NCBI GenBank assembly: GCA_003249035.1
Contig: QBMK01000002.1
Location: 116,807 to 180,806, forward strand
Source of the DNA: Pseudanabaena sp.
GTDB lineage: Bacteria; Cyanobacteriota; Cyanobacteriia; Pseudanabaenales; Pseudanabaenaceae
Direction: 5' to 3'
Length of the DNA stretch: 64,000 nt
Below are positions 34,029 through 41,396 of this stretch, one piece after another. Each line of letters starts with the position of its first letter. Position 1 is the first letter of the stretch. The notes under the pieces were generated by a model. The model ran no database searches, had not been told where the DNA came from, and worked only from the letters and a program-made list of their open reading frames with translations. The position numbers and the translations under genes were made by a program.

Positions 34029-34128
34029 CCTGACTTCCCGAATGAGTTGATTGAATTGATTGAGAACGAAATAAAAGATAATCTGAAATGCTTCATTATT
34101 CTTAGTGAGAAAGTATTCGCATTAGTTC

Positions 34129-34764
34129 TCATGTTTGAATGTTATCCCTAAGCAGTTTGCGATGATTTTTCTCGGCTCTTTCTTTGATCCCTAACATGCA
34201 TTGACGCATCATGATAATGTCTCCTACGTCATAGAAAATGTAATAGATAATCCATGGGAAAGTAAAATTATAGCTTGTTCTTAATCGGGTGATCAGTCTG
34301 GTAGTGCCAGCTTCAGTTTCTCCTAAGAACCAACCCCATGTCCCATTATTTTTGTGATCCCACCAGAGGATATACTCTGGTTCCTGATAAGCTTTCACCC
34401 ACATGCCGTGCTTTTGGTTAGGCGTAAATGGAATAAAGTAATCGTTGGCAATTTTTTGATACTTTGGCAATATCGTTCTTGCGCTTGGTACATTGTCATT
34501 GTCGATGAGATCGATACTATAAAAACCTGCCCGAGCAGAGCCAATTTGGATGATCCATTTCCAGACCTCCGCAGGTGGAGCGTTGATAAAGACGGCTCTT
34601 GTGGCAATGAAGTGAGGCTGATGCACAATCTCATCGCCCGTCATCGTGCGGTTGACTTCAACATCGGTCGCGCCCCAGCGAAGTTGCCTGGGGCGAAGGA
34701 CGATAAAATACAAAAGCGCGAGAGCAAGCAAAATGACGGCAATTACAAACGTGAATGGCAGCAT
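34129..34764 (-). CDS. SRPBCC (START-like) protein with membrane anchor
   Basis: A 211-residue protein. An N-terminal helix (about 4-24, FTFVIAVILLALALLYFIVL) anchors a SRPBCC ligand-binding fold that begins ATRAVFINAPPAEVWKWIIQ (about 54-73) and continues with GSARAGFYSIDLIDN, WVKAYQEPEYILWWDHKNNG and TRLITRLRTSY. The fold binds hydrophobic ligands; the ligand is unknown. The ATG at 34764 lies 1 bp from the stop of the upstream membrane protein, so the two are coupled. An orthologous pair arrangement is not seen at the other paralogue (26803). Confidence 0.8.
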   Translation of the reverse strand: MLPFTFVIAVILLALALLYFIVLRPRQLRWGATDVEVNRTMTGDEIVHQPHFIATRAVFINAPPAEVWKWIIQIGSARAGFYSIDLIDNDNVPSARTILPKYQKIANDYFIPFTPNQKHGMWVKAYQEPEYILWWDHKNNGTWGWFLGETEAGTTRLITRLRTSYNFTFPWIIYYIFYDVGDIIMMRQCMLGIKERAEKNHRKLLRDNIQT

Positions 34765-34765
34765 T

Positions 34766-35455
34766 TCAATGTCCGTTGAGTCTTCGGAAAAAGATACTCA
34801 ACAGAATGGTTGAGATCGGGAAAGCAAGAGACCAAATTCCCAATCCTGCAAATATGAGATATGGCTGATCAAATGGAGCAACCAACACACCAAAGATTCC
34901 CACAGCACCACTGACAATAAGTAGCGATCGCATCCAAATCTCTAACTTTCCACTAGTGAAAACTAAACTAACAAATAGGGTTGCCAAACTTAGAAACCCA
35001 TAACCAAGAGTCTCTAAGGCAAAAAAGATGGAATGTAAGTTGGGCTGAGCGAGGATGCTTAATCCTTCCAATGTGCCGCCTTGGAGGTTCAGGCGCACTA
35101 CAAATAGCTGGAGATAGTAATTGGTTGGGATAATGGTGGCATAGACAATCGTAAATGCTAAACCGATTTGGCTAAAGATCTTCTTTGATGCTGGGGCGAT
35201 CGCATTGATACAAGCTATCAATATGACCATAATTGGGGCTAAAAAGAAGGCGGGGATAAAGCTTGCCATATCCGACAAGTTGAAATTCTCTGCATATGTT
35301 TGTATTCCACTCCATGCTTTCATCGGGAAACCAAGAGAAGTAATAACTGCAAGCAAAACAAATAAGATGGTGAATACGCTTGCAAGTATTGCTGACCAAA
35401 ACCCTAAAGTTATTGCTGCTTGTTGAGTTGTAGATATTTTGTGAGTAGTGTTCAT
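34766..35455 (-). CDS. Seven-helix membrane protein, paralogue of 26803-27444
   Basis: 229 residues from ATG 35455 (MNTTHKISTTQQAAITLGFW). An upstream TTG at 35488 would only add a charged tail. About seven hydrophobic segments are visible. It resembles the gene at 26803 along its length (GFWSAILASVFTILFVLL against GFWSGLIAFAATVAFVIV; TNYYLQLFVV against ANYVVQLTTV; GYGFLSLATLF against GYIFMGLATLF). It is 1 bp upstream of the SRPBCC gene and downstream of the DUF2807 lipoprotein on the same strand, so an operon of three is possible. Function unknown. Confidence 0.75.
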   Translation of the reverse strand: MNTTHKISTTQQAAITLGFWSAILASVFTILFVLLAVITSLGFPMKAWSGIQTYAENFNLSDMASFIPAFFLAPIMVILIACINAIAPASKKIFSQIGLAFTIVYATIIPTNYYLQLFVVRLNLQGGTLEGLSILAQPNLHSIFFALETLGYGFLSLATLFVSLVFTSGKLEIWMRSLLIVSGAVGIFGVLVAPFDQPYLIFAGLGIWSLAFPISTILLSIFFRRLNGH

Positions 35456-35532
35456 TTTTTGTTTTTTGAAAGTTTTCAACTCAGTCAATAGAATTAGAAT
35501 CGATTTCAGATCGCTAAAATACTTGATCGAAT

Positions 35533-36195
35533 TTAACGTTTCTTGATTGCCCCCATGCCTTTCACAGATTCTTTAACTTGAGGAGAGCCAATATACTCTA
35601 TTGAGCCGATACCTAATACAGTTGCATTCAACTCCTCACTCACATTGACCACCGCACTTCCCACACCTTTATTCCGAACTGTAGCCTGTTTAGCATTCAA
35701 GTCTTCACCATTAAAGCTACCCACTCCATCAAGATTAAGATCTAATACATCAACATTTCCTGCGATCGCAATGCTGCCAACTCCATCAAGCGAAACCGAC
35801 AAACGTTTGCCTTGAATATCTTTGACTTCAATACTGCCAACTCCATTGATGTCTATGCGTTCCAAGCTCTTAACCTCCACAATGAACTCAATAGGCTGGG
35901 TCGGATCAATGCTTGATTTATTCGCGTTGCTGATATCCAAGGTTTGGTCAGATACTCGACTCTCTAAAATTGGTAGGATATTGTCCTCGGCTCTAATGGT
36001 GAGAGATTCTTTGCTAGTCTGTTTTATTTTGAGCTTACCAACTGATTTAAAGGAAATTGATGAAAAAGTTTTGACTTCTCTAGATTCGGTTTTGATAATT
36101 CCCGAACCTCTAATCCCACCCAGTGTAAAAACGCAACCTGTGAACAAGCCCAAAACTGTCAAGCATAGAGTCAAGCGGAATAGCTTCGATTTCAT
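35533..36195 (-). CDS. DUF2807 lipoprotein (GIN domain)
   Basis: Putative auto-transporter adhesin-like GIN/DUF2807 protein of 220 residues. The signal peptide ends in the lipobox LFTGC (Cys21), so it should be a lipoprotein. The mature part is a right-handed beta-helix with repeated rungs: INGVGSIEVKDIQG, LDGVGSIAIAGNVD, LDGVGSFNGEDLNA, NKGVGSAVVNVSEE, LGIGSIEYIGSP. The GVGS rung motif recurs five or six times at intervals of about 20 residues. This family is common in Bacteroidetes and sparse in cyanobacteria, which fits an acquired block (inference). It lies between a membrane protein and CPBP copy 2. Confidence 0.88.
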   Translation of the reverse strand: MKSKLFRLTLCLTVLGLFTGCVFTLGGIRGSGIIKTESREVKTFSSISFKSVGKLKIKQTSKESLTIRAEDNILPILESRVSDQTLDISNANKSSIDPTQPIEFIVEVKSLERIDINGVGSIEVKDIQGKRLSVSLDGVGSIAIAGNVDVLDLNLDGVGSFNGEDLNAKQATVRNKGVGSAVVNVSEELNATVLGIGSIEYIGSPQVKESVKGMGAIKKR

Positions 36196-36261
36196 TATTT
36201 TTCTCCATTTTTAAATTAAATTAGGCTTACACAATGCGAACGAATTTAGTGGGCTTTGAAG

Positions 36262-36296
36262 TGGATGTAGCGCGGGCGAAGCCCGCGCTACATCCA
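36262..36296. repeat. Perfect 16-bp hairpin with GC-GAA-GC tip
   Basis: Arm TGGATGTAGCGCGGGC, loop GAA, exact complement. The tip GCGAAGC is the heptamer known to form an exceptionally stable DNA mini-hairpin. It lies 20 bp downstream of the CPBP copy-2 stop, upstream of DUF2807 transcription. Confidence 0.9.
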
Positions 36297-36315
36297 GTCG
36301 ATATCATCGGCAAAG

Positions 36316-37125
36316 TTAGGCGTATCTATATTGGTCTAAGGTCTTAGCGCCCCATAGAAAGACAACAATACTTGCCGCGATCGCAATTATTGAGTAGTGA
36401 ATTTCGGGATAATCAACCAATGGATTATGTATTCCATCCCTTGGGAACAAAGGTCTTCCTAAATTCATAAAAGTATGAAATAGAATGCAAGCAAATAAAC
36501 TCTTGCCTGTGTTGTTGTAAATCCAAACAATTAGAATCCTCACAGCAACAGTACCAAGAGTTGCCCAAGCTATCCAAGTTAGATTGTGTCCTTGTTGAAT
36601 TATTGACGGGTAATGCCACACCGCCCAAGGTATACCGATAAGGATACCTGCTGACAAAGCACCAAAACGATCTTGCATAGGATCGATCGCATAACCCATA
36701 TAGCCAGTTTCTTCTGCTACAGCTCCGAGAAAAAACAAACAAAAAAGAAAAGGAATAGAAAGAACAGGGATATGAAAATTGATTGGAAGCGGTAATCCTA
36801 AGAGATAGATTATTATGTACATCACCACATATATTAGCCATGGCAACAAAACGGCACAGCCATACCATGTCTTTTGTGTGATTCTTGGAAAATCTAGAAT
36901 CCTCTTAATCAGTTTATTTACACCAATAAGACCTTCTTCTTTATAAACGAGAATGCTGGCTGCAATCGTTGGTATAAATGCAGCTAACATATCTGTTATA
37001 GGAAAATCTAACGGTAGAACCTTAACGTCAATTATTGTCCCTATCATCCATAAAGGGATAGAAAGAGCAAAGACTAGTAGAAAGAATTTTAATGGTGAGC
37101 GATTTTCTGATTTGCTGTTATTCAT
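36316..37125 (-). CDS. CPBP-family intramembrane protease, copy 2
   Basis: A 269-residue CPBP protease closely related to copy 1 at 25963. Motif 1 is AEETGYMGYAIDPMQ (about 134), in which the usual Arg of EExxxR is Met. The His motifs are WAVWHYPS (about 162) and ILFHTFMNLG (about 208). The ending VVFLWGAKTLDQYRYA parallels WLWGTKTLSKYRF in copy 1. The start ATG 37125 overlaps the stop of copy 3 by 8 bp, so it is translated in a coupled run with copy 3 and the flavodoxin-like gene. Confidence 0.88.
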   Translation of the reverse strand: MNNSKSENRSPLKFFLLVFALSIPLWMIGTIIDVKVLPLDFPITDMLAAFIPTIAASILVYKEEGLIGVNKLIKRILDFPRITQKTWYGCAVLLPWLIYVVMYIIIYLLGLPLPINFHIPVLSIPFLFCLFFLGAVAEETGYMGYAIDPMQDRFGALSAGILIGIPWAVWHYPSIIQQGHNLTWIAWATLGTVAVRILIVWIYNNTGKSLFACILFHTFMNLGRPLFPRDGIHNPLVDYPEIHYSIIAIAASIVVFLWGAKTLDQYRYA

Positions 37126-37981
37126 GATTGTTATTAAATGAAGTTCCTTTTCTTGTTTTGAAATTATTGTTTAACATAAGCGCATTCTTATGGCTATAGG
37201 CAATTCCTAGAATGATAGACACGATTAGTTCGATGGAAAAAGCTGAAATTACTTTCCAATTCAAATCTAGCTGCAAGGCTCCATTATTAACGATATATAG
37301 AGCTAATCCAATACATCCATTAAACCAAGCATGGCTTAAGACACAAAGAAATAAGTTGTTTGTGTATTTATAGAGGGTTGTAAAACTGGACGTTAAAACT
37401 ACTCCTGAGAATAAATACAATCCAAAGGGGAGTGAACTTTGAGTTGAGCCTTTGATAAACCATAGCGGCAAATGCCATAGACTCCATATACTTCCTACTA
37501 TCAAGATAGAGGGTAAATAATTGATTACTTTTTCTAATTGAGGCTGCAAAATCCCCCGCCAACCTAATTCTTCTAGTCCACCTAAAAGGATGAGGAATGG
37601 CAAATCAATAATTATCGAGAGAATTGAGATCGGCCTATGGATTCCAAAAGCAATCCAAATCATCAATAAACGCCAAATTGTATATAATCCAAATATTACC
37701 CATACTTTTCCATCTATTTTTTTACCAAAGACATATTTAGCAAAAGATTCTTCACTAAAATCTTCCTTGAACTGCCGATAAATAATGTAGGAACTAATGA
37801 CTGCTCCCCAACTGCCGATCGCGTAAGGTATCCAAAATAAAGGTTCACCATACCAAAGAGCATTAAAATATGTATTTACAATGATGATAACTAGCCAAGA
37901 TAGCCAAGTTATCGAGAAAGTGTAAAGTAGAAAAAATCCAATTTGCTTTAGCGATCGCGCTTTTTGATTGATAATTTTCAC
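37118..37981 (-). CDS. CPBP-family intramembrane protease, copy 3
   Basis: A 287-residue CPBP protease with complete motifs: GGLEELGWRGILQPQLE (about 136-152; EExxxR intact), WSLWHLPLWFI (about 166) and CVLSHAWFNG (HxxxN form, about 215). It belongs to a different subgroup from copies 1 and 2 and is the only one of the three with the canonical Arg, so it is the best candidate for an active protease. Its ATG overlaps the stop of the flavodoxin-like gene by 4 bp, and its stop overlaps copy 2 by 8 bp. Confidence 0.9.
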   Translation of the reverse strand: MKIINQKARSLKQIGFFLLYTFSITWLSWLVIIIVNTYFNALWYGEPLFWIPYAIGSWGAVISSYIIYRQFKEDFSEESFAKYVFGKKIDGKVWVIFGLYTIWRLLMIWIAFGIHRPISILSIIIDLPFLILLGGLEELGWRGILQPQLEKVINYLPSILIVGSIWSLWHLPLWFIKGSTQSSLPFGLYLFSGVVLTSSFTTLYKYTNNLFLCVLSHAWFNGCIGLALYIVNNGALQLDLNWKVISAFSIELIVSIILGIAYSHKNALMLNNNFKTRKGTSFNNNHE

Positions 37982-38556
37982 TTTTGCTCTTTCCCTAATT
38001 TCTCAACTTCAGCCAACCATTTTCTTCTTTTTAATTCATCAGATGATTTTACAGGAGCAAAGGAGGTGATTTTTACGGGTTTTATACCGCAGAATTCTAA
38101 TACGCCAATTCTCATTGCATTGTGACCAGCGTTTATATTCATCAAGAAGTAATACCATTTTGGCGTATCCATTGTGACAATCATCCTTGCGGTTTTCCCT
38201 AATAATAATTTGTCCCAAAATGGTGAATTCTCACGGTATTTGAAGGCGAAATCAGGCACAAATACTCGATCAATAAATCCTTTTAAAAGCGCTGGAAAAG
38301 TTGACCACCAATTCGGATAAACCAAAACTAAATGGTCTGCTGCTAGGATCTCTTCTTGCATTTTTACTAGATCGGGTTCTAGCGGACTTATTTCTCTGTA
38401 TCCAAAAGTCAAAATGGGATTGAAATCTAGATCGATTAGATGCACCAATTTGCAATCTACTCCAGATAAATCCGCTCCTTTTTTGTAGCTTTCTGCGATC
38501 GCAAAACAGAAACTTTTCTTGTCTGGATGTCCGTTGATAATGAGTATTTTTTTCAT
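37978..38556 (-). CDS. NAD(P)H-dependent flavodoxin-like oxidoreductase
   Basis: A 192-residue protein of the Flavodoxin_2 (MdaB/KefF-like quinone reductase) family, FMN-dependent and cytoplasmic. Features: N-terminal KILIINGHPDKKSFC (phosphate-binding loop of flavodoxin fold), VLVYPNWWSTFPALLKGFID (about 98-117; WWxxxPALLKG is characteristic) and KTARMIVTMDTP. It is coupled by 4-bp overlaps to NmrA upstream and CPBP copy 3 downstream. The run NmrA, flavodoxin, CPBP, CPBP is therefore one tight operon. KefF-type members regulate K+ efflux channels, but no such channel is seen here. Confidence 0.88.
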   Translation of the reverse strand: MKKILIINGHPDKKSFCFAIAESYKKGADLSGVDCKLVHLIDLDFNPILTFGYREISPLEPDLVKMQEEILAADHLVLVYPNWWSTFPALLKGFIDRVFVPDFAFKYRENSPFWDKLLLGKTARMIVTMDTPKWYYFLMNINAGHNAMRIGVLEFCGIKPVKITSFAPVKSSDELKRRKWLAEVEKLGKEQK

Positions 38557-39419
38557 GCTATTAATGAGGTTTTATTGTTTTTGATAAATTGATTAAATGT
38601 TATGGGTTCTCTGCCAATAACTTCTTTGATGCACTCAGTATTGCGCGGTTCCTTTTGAAATCTTGGCAAATAATGCAACATAATAATCACCATGATCAGC
38701 ATAAAAGGCATTTTCTCTTTTGTTTTTATCCAATAAAATTCAAAAAGATTAGGCGATTCATAAGTAATTTTCGTTCCCAATCCGTCACTTAATTGAGTTG
38801 CCATTTCCTCAAAAGTCAGTTTCTCGTTGTTGGTTAATTCGTAAGATTTATTGATGTGTTTGATTGGATTTACAATGATTGCTGCCGCTACCTCACCCAC
38901 ATCACCCACATCAACAATCGTGAATCTAGCATTTCCCGCAGGCAAGAATATGCGTTTATTAATCACTAAATCGTGATGTAAACTGCCCATAAAGTTTTGC
39001 ATAAAGTAGGCTGGTCGCAACATTGTGTAGGGAACTTTGCTATCCATAATCAATTTTTCAATTTTATGATGTGGAATAATTGTGCTTTTTTCCACTCCTT
39101 GAACTGATAGGAAAATAATGTGTTTTATGCTAACTTCGTTGGCAATTTTGATAAGTGGTTTGAAGTATTTTTCTGTGTTAGATATCTGTGGTGGGCGCAA
39201 TAAAAACAACATTTGGCAACCTTCCAATGCAGGGCTGTAAGTGGCGAAATCCATAAAATCGAACTTTACAAAATCTATTTTATAGTCGGATAATTTTTGT
39301 TTATCCCTTGCGAAATCCCTAATACCCGCTATGACGTGCAAAGAATGCGGTATTTTATTTAACGATTTGATAACAGCCATACCGACATTTCCAGTGGCTC
39401 CCGCGATCAGTATTTTCAT
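38553..39419 (-). CDS. NmrA-like NAD(P)-binding protein
   Basis: A 288-residue atypical SDR (NmrA/HSCARG-type). The Rossmann motif is ILIAGATGNVGMAVIKSL (GATGNVG, about residues 7-13), followed by MLFLLRPPQISNTE and HIIFLSVQGVEKS (about 115). Such proteins act as NADP sensors or as NAD(P)H-dependent reductases of quinones; which applies is not decidable. ATG 39419 is 4 bp from the DUF998 stop and the gene overlaps the flavodoxin gene by 4 bp, so it is in the same operon. The pairing of NmrA with a flavodoxin-type quinone reductase suggests redox sensing (inference). Confidence 0.85.
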   Translation of the reverse strand: MKILIAGATGNVGMAVIKSLNKIPHSLHVIAGIRDFARDKQKLSDYKIDFVKFDFMDFATYSPALEGCQMLFLLRPPQISNTEKYFKPLIKIANEVSIKHIIFLSVQGVEKSTIIPHHKIEKLIMDSKVPYTMLRPAYFMQNFMGSLHHDLVINKRIFLPAGNARFTIVDVGDVGEVAAAIIVNPIKHINKSYELTNNEKLTFEEMATQLSDGLGTKITYESPNLFEFYWIKTKEKMPFMLIMVIIMLHYLPRFQKEPRNTECIKEVIGREPITFNQFIKNNKTSLIA

Positions 39420-39423
39420 GGTT

Positions 39424-40026
39424 TTAAGCTGTATTTTTATTCATCAGATAACCGCCCAAGCCAGTTAACCATAATACAAGTGGATAAACTACCCATCTTT
39501 CTGTTCCACCAATGCCGATAACAGGAACAATAATGGTTGGGAAAAACATGGCGGCACACCAAGTAAGTAATGCAACCGAACCAAGTAGAATGCCAATATA
39601 TTTGAAAGGTGCTGAAGTAATTTTGGCAGATGCGATCGCTGAAAATCCACCAGATAAGAATGCAAGCATTGCGAACATTCCATGATACGGAGTTTTGTCT
39701 CCAGAAAAAATTCCAATACCTACTAAACCCAAGCCAAATAGACAGAATGGAATGCTGACAATCAATTTTTTGAAATACCTATGCTGATAAAATGTTGCTG
39801 TCAAAGTCATCAGTCCTGACAACAGCATTGCGGTATTAAAAATGCTCGATGACGGCTGATAAATAATGCTGTTTGGCGGTCTGGTTGCACCAAGATCGCT
39901 GACTTCGCTGTGAAAAGTTGTGTAACCAGTGCCTGATGGATAGAATGCTTCGGCGGTAATGATGCCCATTAAGGCAATTGAGCCAGCAAGAAAGAATAAT
40001 AAACCAGAAAGTTTTAATTTATTCAT
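39424..40026 (-). CDS. DUF998 membrane protein
   Basis: A 200-residue six-helix DUF998 protein, function unknown. It starts MNKLKLSGLLFFLAGSIALM. The early YPSGTGYTTFHSEVSDLGAT (about 29-48; HxxSDLGA is the family motif) is followed by helices at about 62-80, 90-108, 113-130, 141-160 and 175-195. The start at ATG 40026 overlaps (ATGA) the stop of a CPBP-like relic at 40023. It is the first complete gene of the operon that continues into NmrA, flavodoxin and two CPBP genes. Confidence 0.82.
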   Translation of the reverse strand: MNKLKLSGLLFFLAGSIALMGIITAEAFYPSGTGYTTFHSEVSDLGATRPPNSIIYQPSSSIFNTAMLLSGLMTLTATFYQHRYFKKLIVSIPFCLFGLGLVGIGIFSGDKTPYHGMFAMLAFLSGGFSAIASAKITSAPFKYIGILLGSVALLTWCAAMFFPTIIVPVIGIGGTERWVVYPLVLWLTGLGGYLMNKNTA

Positions 40027-40137
40027 GATAGAACTGGGCGGAAAGGTAAAGTCGGTAAGTTATTCATTCCGAAAATATGTCCGTATAAGGGTAACCAAAT
40101 TGCCCAAGAGATTAAGTATGCAAGTCCAAAATATGTT
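40023..40137 (-). pseudogene. N-terminal relic resembling a CPBP protease
   Basis: An in-frame 38-codon stretch on the minus strand reads LTYFGLAYLISWAIWLPLYG followed by HIFGMNNLPTLPF and ends in TGA. That TGA overlaps the DUF998 ATG as ATGA. The Trp-rich first helix (ISWAIWLPL) matches the typical N-terminal helix of CPBP proteins (compare copy 3, WLSWLVIIIV). No start codon or downstream motif remains. It is too short for a firm family call, but the coupled position suggests a former operon gene. Confidence 0.5.
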
Positions 40138-40171
40138 AATAATTATTTAACTTTTTTATTAACGTGAGTTT

Positions 40172-41287
40172 CTATGCACGGATAAACCAATCAACGGGGC
40201 GGCGTAGTGAAACTGGTTGCGGATAATCCTTCAAATAACCCACTCGCAAAATAAATTGAATATTTTCGCTAATCCCAACTGCTTGATTTAGCATTTGTCG
40301 CGTTGATGATTCCTCTAATATCTGAGTCATCGGATGAATGGCAATATTCTTTTCTCGCACTTTTAAAAAAAGCCGTTGCATTCTGCGACCAGATTCTAAT
40401 AATGTCGCTACAGAGTTGTCTTTGCTAGTAATGAGAATCCAACCTGCCGATTCTGATACTTGCTGCTTAACTTTATCAAGCCCCACTTCTCGAAAATCTT
40501 TTTTCATTACACTATCTTTGTTATAAAAATTCCTTACGATCCAACCAGAGAACCCTTCAATTTCCATGCTTGCAGTTGTCAGTCCGTCACGATACTTATC
40601 AGCATCCTTAGTAGAAAATCTGATCCATTCAGAAAGCTCCTGTTGTGCTGGCTCTCGATAGGTTTGCAAACGATTTGCAACAATAGTTTGTTCATTGACA
40701 AATTTACCTTCTTTGCCGATAGCAGGTAGATAATGAATAAATTCTGCTTCTGAACTAACAAGATATTGAAGATCTTCTACTTTAAGTTCATCATTTAAAA
40801 AATTAGAACGCACTGTGCGGCGATCTTTGATTCTAGAGATATTAAATGGGGATTTCGATTCTATTTTATTTAGTTTTACTTCTACTACCTGTTCATCCTG
40901 ATTAGTATTGGCAAGTAAATTCCAATGGCAGACATAGCCAAAGGAGCTAGCAGCATATTCCAGATTTTGAATGAACGCTCCAATTGATAAAATCGTTTCT
41001 CGCTGAGTTGGATCAATTGCTGGTAGCCATTTACTTTTATCATTGCCGATAATCCAGTGATAAGGTTCAAGATATTGAAAGAACCAAGGCTGAGTGTTGT
41101 GTCCGCTCGGTGCAAGTGAAGAGAGATACAAAATCGCCTTTTCGTCTGGCTTGAGAGTTATATTATTAGAATCTTTCAACTTGATATCCTGCCTTAAAAG
41201 GTTACTTCTATCGCTTAACAAATAACTTGAAGACACAGTTACACCGATCGCACCTGCAGCAATACCAATAAACTGCTTTCTATTCAT
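40172..41287 (-). CDS. Acg-family FMN-binding nitroreductase-like protein
   Basis: A 371-residue protein of the Acg/nitroreductase fold, with two nitroreductase halves. The N-terminus MNRKQFIGIAAGAIGVTVSS is a Tat-like or Sec-like signal (no twin Arg). Core motifs are LSSLAPSGHNTQPW (about 55-68, FMN-phosphate binding), IGAFIQNLEYAASSFGY (about 101), RRTVRSNF (about 156) and a second half beginning about 200. The closing DYPQPVSLRRPVDWFI is typical. The family may store or sequester flavin (Acg) or reduce nitro compounds. It is a stand-alone gene upstream of the DUF998 operon. Confidence 0.85.
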   Translation of the reverse strand: MNRKQFIGIAAGAIGVTVSSSYLLSDRSNLLRQDIKLKDSNNITLKPDEKAILYLSSLAPSGHNTQPWFFQYLEPYHWIIGNDKSKWLPAIDPTQRETILSIGAFIQNLEYAASSFGYVCHWNLLANTNQDEQVVEVKLNKIESKSPFNISRIKDRRTVRSNFLNDELKVEDLQYLVSSEAEFIHYLPAIGKEGKFVNEQTIVANRLQTYREPAQQELSEWIRFSTKDADKYRDGLTTASMEIEGFSGWIVRNFYNKDSVMKKDFREVGLDKVKQQVSESAGWILITSKDNSVATLLESGRRMQRLFLKVREKNIAIHPMTQILEESSTRQMLNQAVGISENIQFILRVGYLKDYPQPVSLRRPVDWFIRA

Positions 41288-41396
41288 TTAAATGACCAAA
41301 GTTATTAAAGATGTGACAGTGACTTGCACTCAATCCCCAACTAGAAATTTAATAAAAGTGTTGCCTTGCATCACTTTTACTAAATTCCTAGACAAT

